A stretch of 64,000 bases of DNA. Origin: Polytrichum commune (lineage: Eukaryota > Streptophyta > Polytrichopsida > Polytrichales > Polytrichaceae). A program made the position numbers and the translations under genes. Where the stretch lies: assembly GCA_950295325.1 (NCBI GenBank), contig OX485806.1, positions 47,115,169 to 47,179,168 of the forward strand, given 5' to 3'. Of this stretch, positions 62,090-64,000 are shown one piece after another; positions within the stretch are counted from its first letter, which is position 1; each line of letters starts with the position of its first letter. The notes beneath the pieces are model-generated. The model did no database searches. It had not been told where the DNA came from and was given only the letters and a program-made list of their open reading frames with translations.

Positions 62090-62358
62090 AGGCCTCACTC
62101 CAAAGTTCATGTCCAAATTTGCGGGTCCGTTTTCGATTGTGGAACGAGTGTTCAAGGACGTGTATAAGTTGGACTTACCGCCCGAGATCAAAGTGCATCC
62201 GACATTCCATGTCTCACTACTAAAGCCATTCAAGGAAGACACCTTGTGGCCCAATCGCAAACAAGTGATTAGGCCACCTCCCGACCTTGTAGGAGATCAT
62301 TTGGAATATGAGGTAGAGGGCATTATCAAGTGTAGGAACCACAAGCGCAAAGGAAAGG
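62090..62358 (+). mobile_element. Integrase C-terminus and chromodomain fragment
   Basis: Fossil fragment in one open frame: FSIVERVFKDVYKLDLPPEI, then HPTFHVSLLKPF and YEVEGIIKCRNHKRKGKEYF. The last part is the start of a chromodomain. It identifies the family as a Ty3/gypsy chromovirus more clearly than the other copies. It faces the minus-strand RNase H region at 62089 head to head. Confidence 0.8.
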
Positions 62359-62805
62359 AATACTTCCTCAATACTTGCCCGAATGAGGCAAGTGAGGGGT
62401 CCATCGGCATCTACGCAAAGAGTAGGTGACGATATAGTGGTCGCTTGAGAGCATAAGACATCATATGTCAAAGTTATGGTGGTTTGAAGCTGCTGGGAGG
62501 TTCTAGCCCCAGCAGCTAAGGGAAAATGTCTATTTGGCCCCAACCCTTGTAGAGAGACAAAAGGATACTTGAAGGTGGGGTAGGGGCCCCGCCCAAAGTC
62601 CTAGAGGCTTATATGGATGAGGCGGCTTAGTCGACCGACCCCCCCGGAGCATACTTGGCAATATTCTCCGGGTAGTTGTAGTGTTGTTTTGGCAACACGA
62701 TGATCAACTCAAGAGTGGACTTCCATGAATGGAAGTCCACCTTAGCCATTGGCTACCTACTAAGGGGAGAGTCTCGAATGCATCTGTAGGAGGGTTTGGT
62801 GACCA
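62359..62805 (+). mobile_element. Family A LTR fragment
   Basis: 447 bp matching the family A LTR (45784-46709) from TTCCTCAATACTTGCCCGAA to GTAGGAGGGTTTGGTGACC. It lacks both LTR ends and is joined directly to the chromodomain fragment. Confidence 0.85.
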
Positions 62806-63172
62806 AGTGTGAGCCAAAAATGGTGCCCACATGTGTTCTTAAGCCTTTTGAGGCCATTAGAAGTTAGGTTTTAATGTTTATTGATTATTCATAAAAATAT
62901 AAAAATAGTGAAGTTTGAAGGAAGTTATGTTTAAGCATTAGGCTTGTGTGGAGTGGATTGATTAGAAAATTAGTAGTGTAAGGAAGCTCCTTAGTTGGTG
63001 AGCGTAGTAGGTGGAGAACCAAGGGTAGTTCCTTGAGTTAAATATTTGAATTAGGATCTATGTTGTTCATTTGAGGAAAAATGCTTAAAAGATAGGATAA
63101 GAGCCTACAAAATAGGGAAGGAATTACGAAGGCTTATCTTGAGCCTTGAGAGCGCTCACCCCCTCAATTCAC

Positions 63173-63180
63173 TATATAAA
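63173..63180 (+). promoter_or_regulatory. TATA box
   Basis: TATATAAA followed 20-50 bp later by a CT-rich TTCATTTTCTCTTCGTC stretch, typical of plant and LTR promoters. Confidence 0.45.
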
Positions 63181-63599
63181 CCCTCATTCTTCATTTTCTC
63201 TTCGTCTTTCCTTCGTGCTCCTTGGCACCCCATGTGTTATAAGTGTGGGTGTGTGGGAAATAAGATAGGAGCACAGGTGTGTGCATGGTTTTATGGTGAA
63301 GAGCCAAGAGTAGTTAGCCTTGAAGTGGGCTTGACCTCTTGTTAGGAGTAGCTTGGGTTTGAAGAATTTAGAATTTAATTTATAGTCTTCAAATTGTAGT
63401 ATTGGAATTTATATTATCTGGACTTATAATTATTTGGACTTACAAGGTTACATTCATGAAATGTTGGAGCATTTAGTATTGTTGGAAATTGCAAATTTAC
63501 ATTTACATTGGAGCAATTAGTTTTGTTGGTAAATGGTTAGTCGAGGGCCGGATGGTATTATCCAAAGACTGCTGGAACCAAGTTACAGAGTTGCTGGAC

Positions 63600-64000
63600 C
63601 GAAAGGGGTCAGTTGGACGAAGGCTGGTCGGCTGGTTGAGCTAGCCTTTTAGATTAGCTAGAGCTGGTTCAGTTAATATGGGGGGTAAAGTTGATTAAGC
63701 TATTAAGCTGGGCAGCTGATGAAGATAGTCTGCGGGTTTAGCTAGGTCTGGTTAAGTTAATTTGTGGGTAAAGTTGATTAAGCTATTAAGCTGGGCAGCT
63801 AATTAAAATAGTCTGCTGGGTTAGGCTGGTCGGCTGGTTAAGCTAGCCTCTTAGATTAGCTAGTTCTGGTTGAGTTAATCTGTTGGGTAAAGTTGATTAA
63901 GTTATTAAGCTGGGCAGCTAATTAAAATAGTCTGCTGGGCTAGGCTGGTCGGCTGGTTAAGCTAGCCTCTTAGACTAGCTAGGGCTGGTTAAGTTAATCT
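63600..64000. repeat. Nested short repeats (TTGATTAAGCTATTAAGCTG)
   Basis: The phrase recurs near 63691, 63774 and 63893, spaced 83 and 119 bp. The longer unit has an extra 36-bp GGCTGGTCGGCTGGTTAAGC block. CTAGCTA-rich words resemble those at 10590-10700. Confidence 0.7.

Larger units (their letters stand above)
62806..64000 (+). mobile_element. Possible LTR of a third family, runs off the window
   Basis: Starts TGTGAGCC (the same phrase is at about 9895), has a good TATA box (63173-63180, TATATAAA) followed by a CT-rich leader, and later short repeats. This resembles the U3-R part of an LTR. No second LTR, primer site or coding domain is inside the window, so the call is tentative. Confidence 0.35.

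Noticed and set aside
1-64000. tRNA or rRNA genes
   Set aside because: No cloverleaf with A/B boxes or rRNA core sequence was noticed. The tRNA-like matches are only primer sites next to LTRs.

Overview
The window is nuclear DNA of a plant-type eukaryote, almost entirely repeats. The evidence is Ty3/gypsy chromovirus-like LTR elements with an initiator-Met tRNA primer site, a MULE-type transposase with a SWIM zinc finger, a small hAT-like element, short GT-AG introns and long tandem arrays. I cannot fix the species. The SWIM-MULE and methylase-like proteins remind me of families in mosses, lycophytes, ferns and streptophyte algae, but that is from memory. No intact single-copy host gene is visible.

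Layout: 1-1866 is AT-rich and unclassified. 1867-8355 is a 6.5-kb array of an 80-bp satellite that ends exactly at an LTR. 8356-9676 is the 5' end of an LTR element. 9680-11217 is dispersed repeat. 11219-11926 is a spliced fragment of an N4/N6 methylase-like gene, cut at an LTR element (11936-13788). 13789-35498 is a stack: a plus-strand LTR element carrying two complete minus-strand copies of the same family (15383-22429 and 25019-32065) and a solo LTR (23489-24460), each with a perfect 5-bp target duplication. 35993-38165 is tandem repeats built around a 22-bp perfect palindrome and a GGCCGAGAGC motif. 38172-48931 is a large MULE-like locus: a divergent accessory gene, a shared promoter gap, and a decayed transposase whose reading frame is interrupted by a 5.2-kb LTR element (41524-46709). 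That element holds 2.6 kb of the same 80-bp satellite where gag-pol should be. 49401-53777 is another LTR element, followed by a third satellite array (53778-54893). 54894-64000 is a mosaic: a 28-bp minisatellite, LTR pieces, a 799-bp hAT-like element with a G-run tract, a minus-strand LTR element split by a 2-kb solo LTR of another family, and a last LTR-like region with a TATA box that runs out of the window.

Relative history: the partial minus element at 11936 is older than the plus element at 13789, which is older than the copies inside it. One of those, 25019-32065, has LTRs differing at about 2 of 973 positions, so it moved recently although its coding capacity is incomplete. The most unusual object is the satellite-bearing LTR element inside the transposase gene. 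Next are the palindromic repeats beside the MULE locus, the hairpin-packed LTRs and the block-wise mismatch between paired LTRs.
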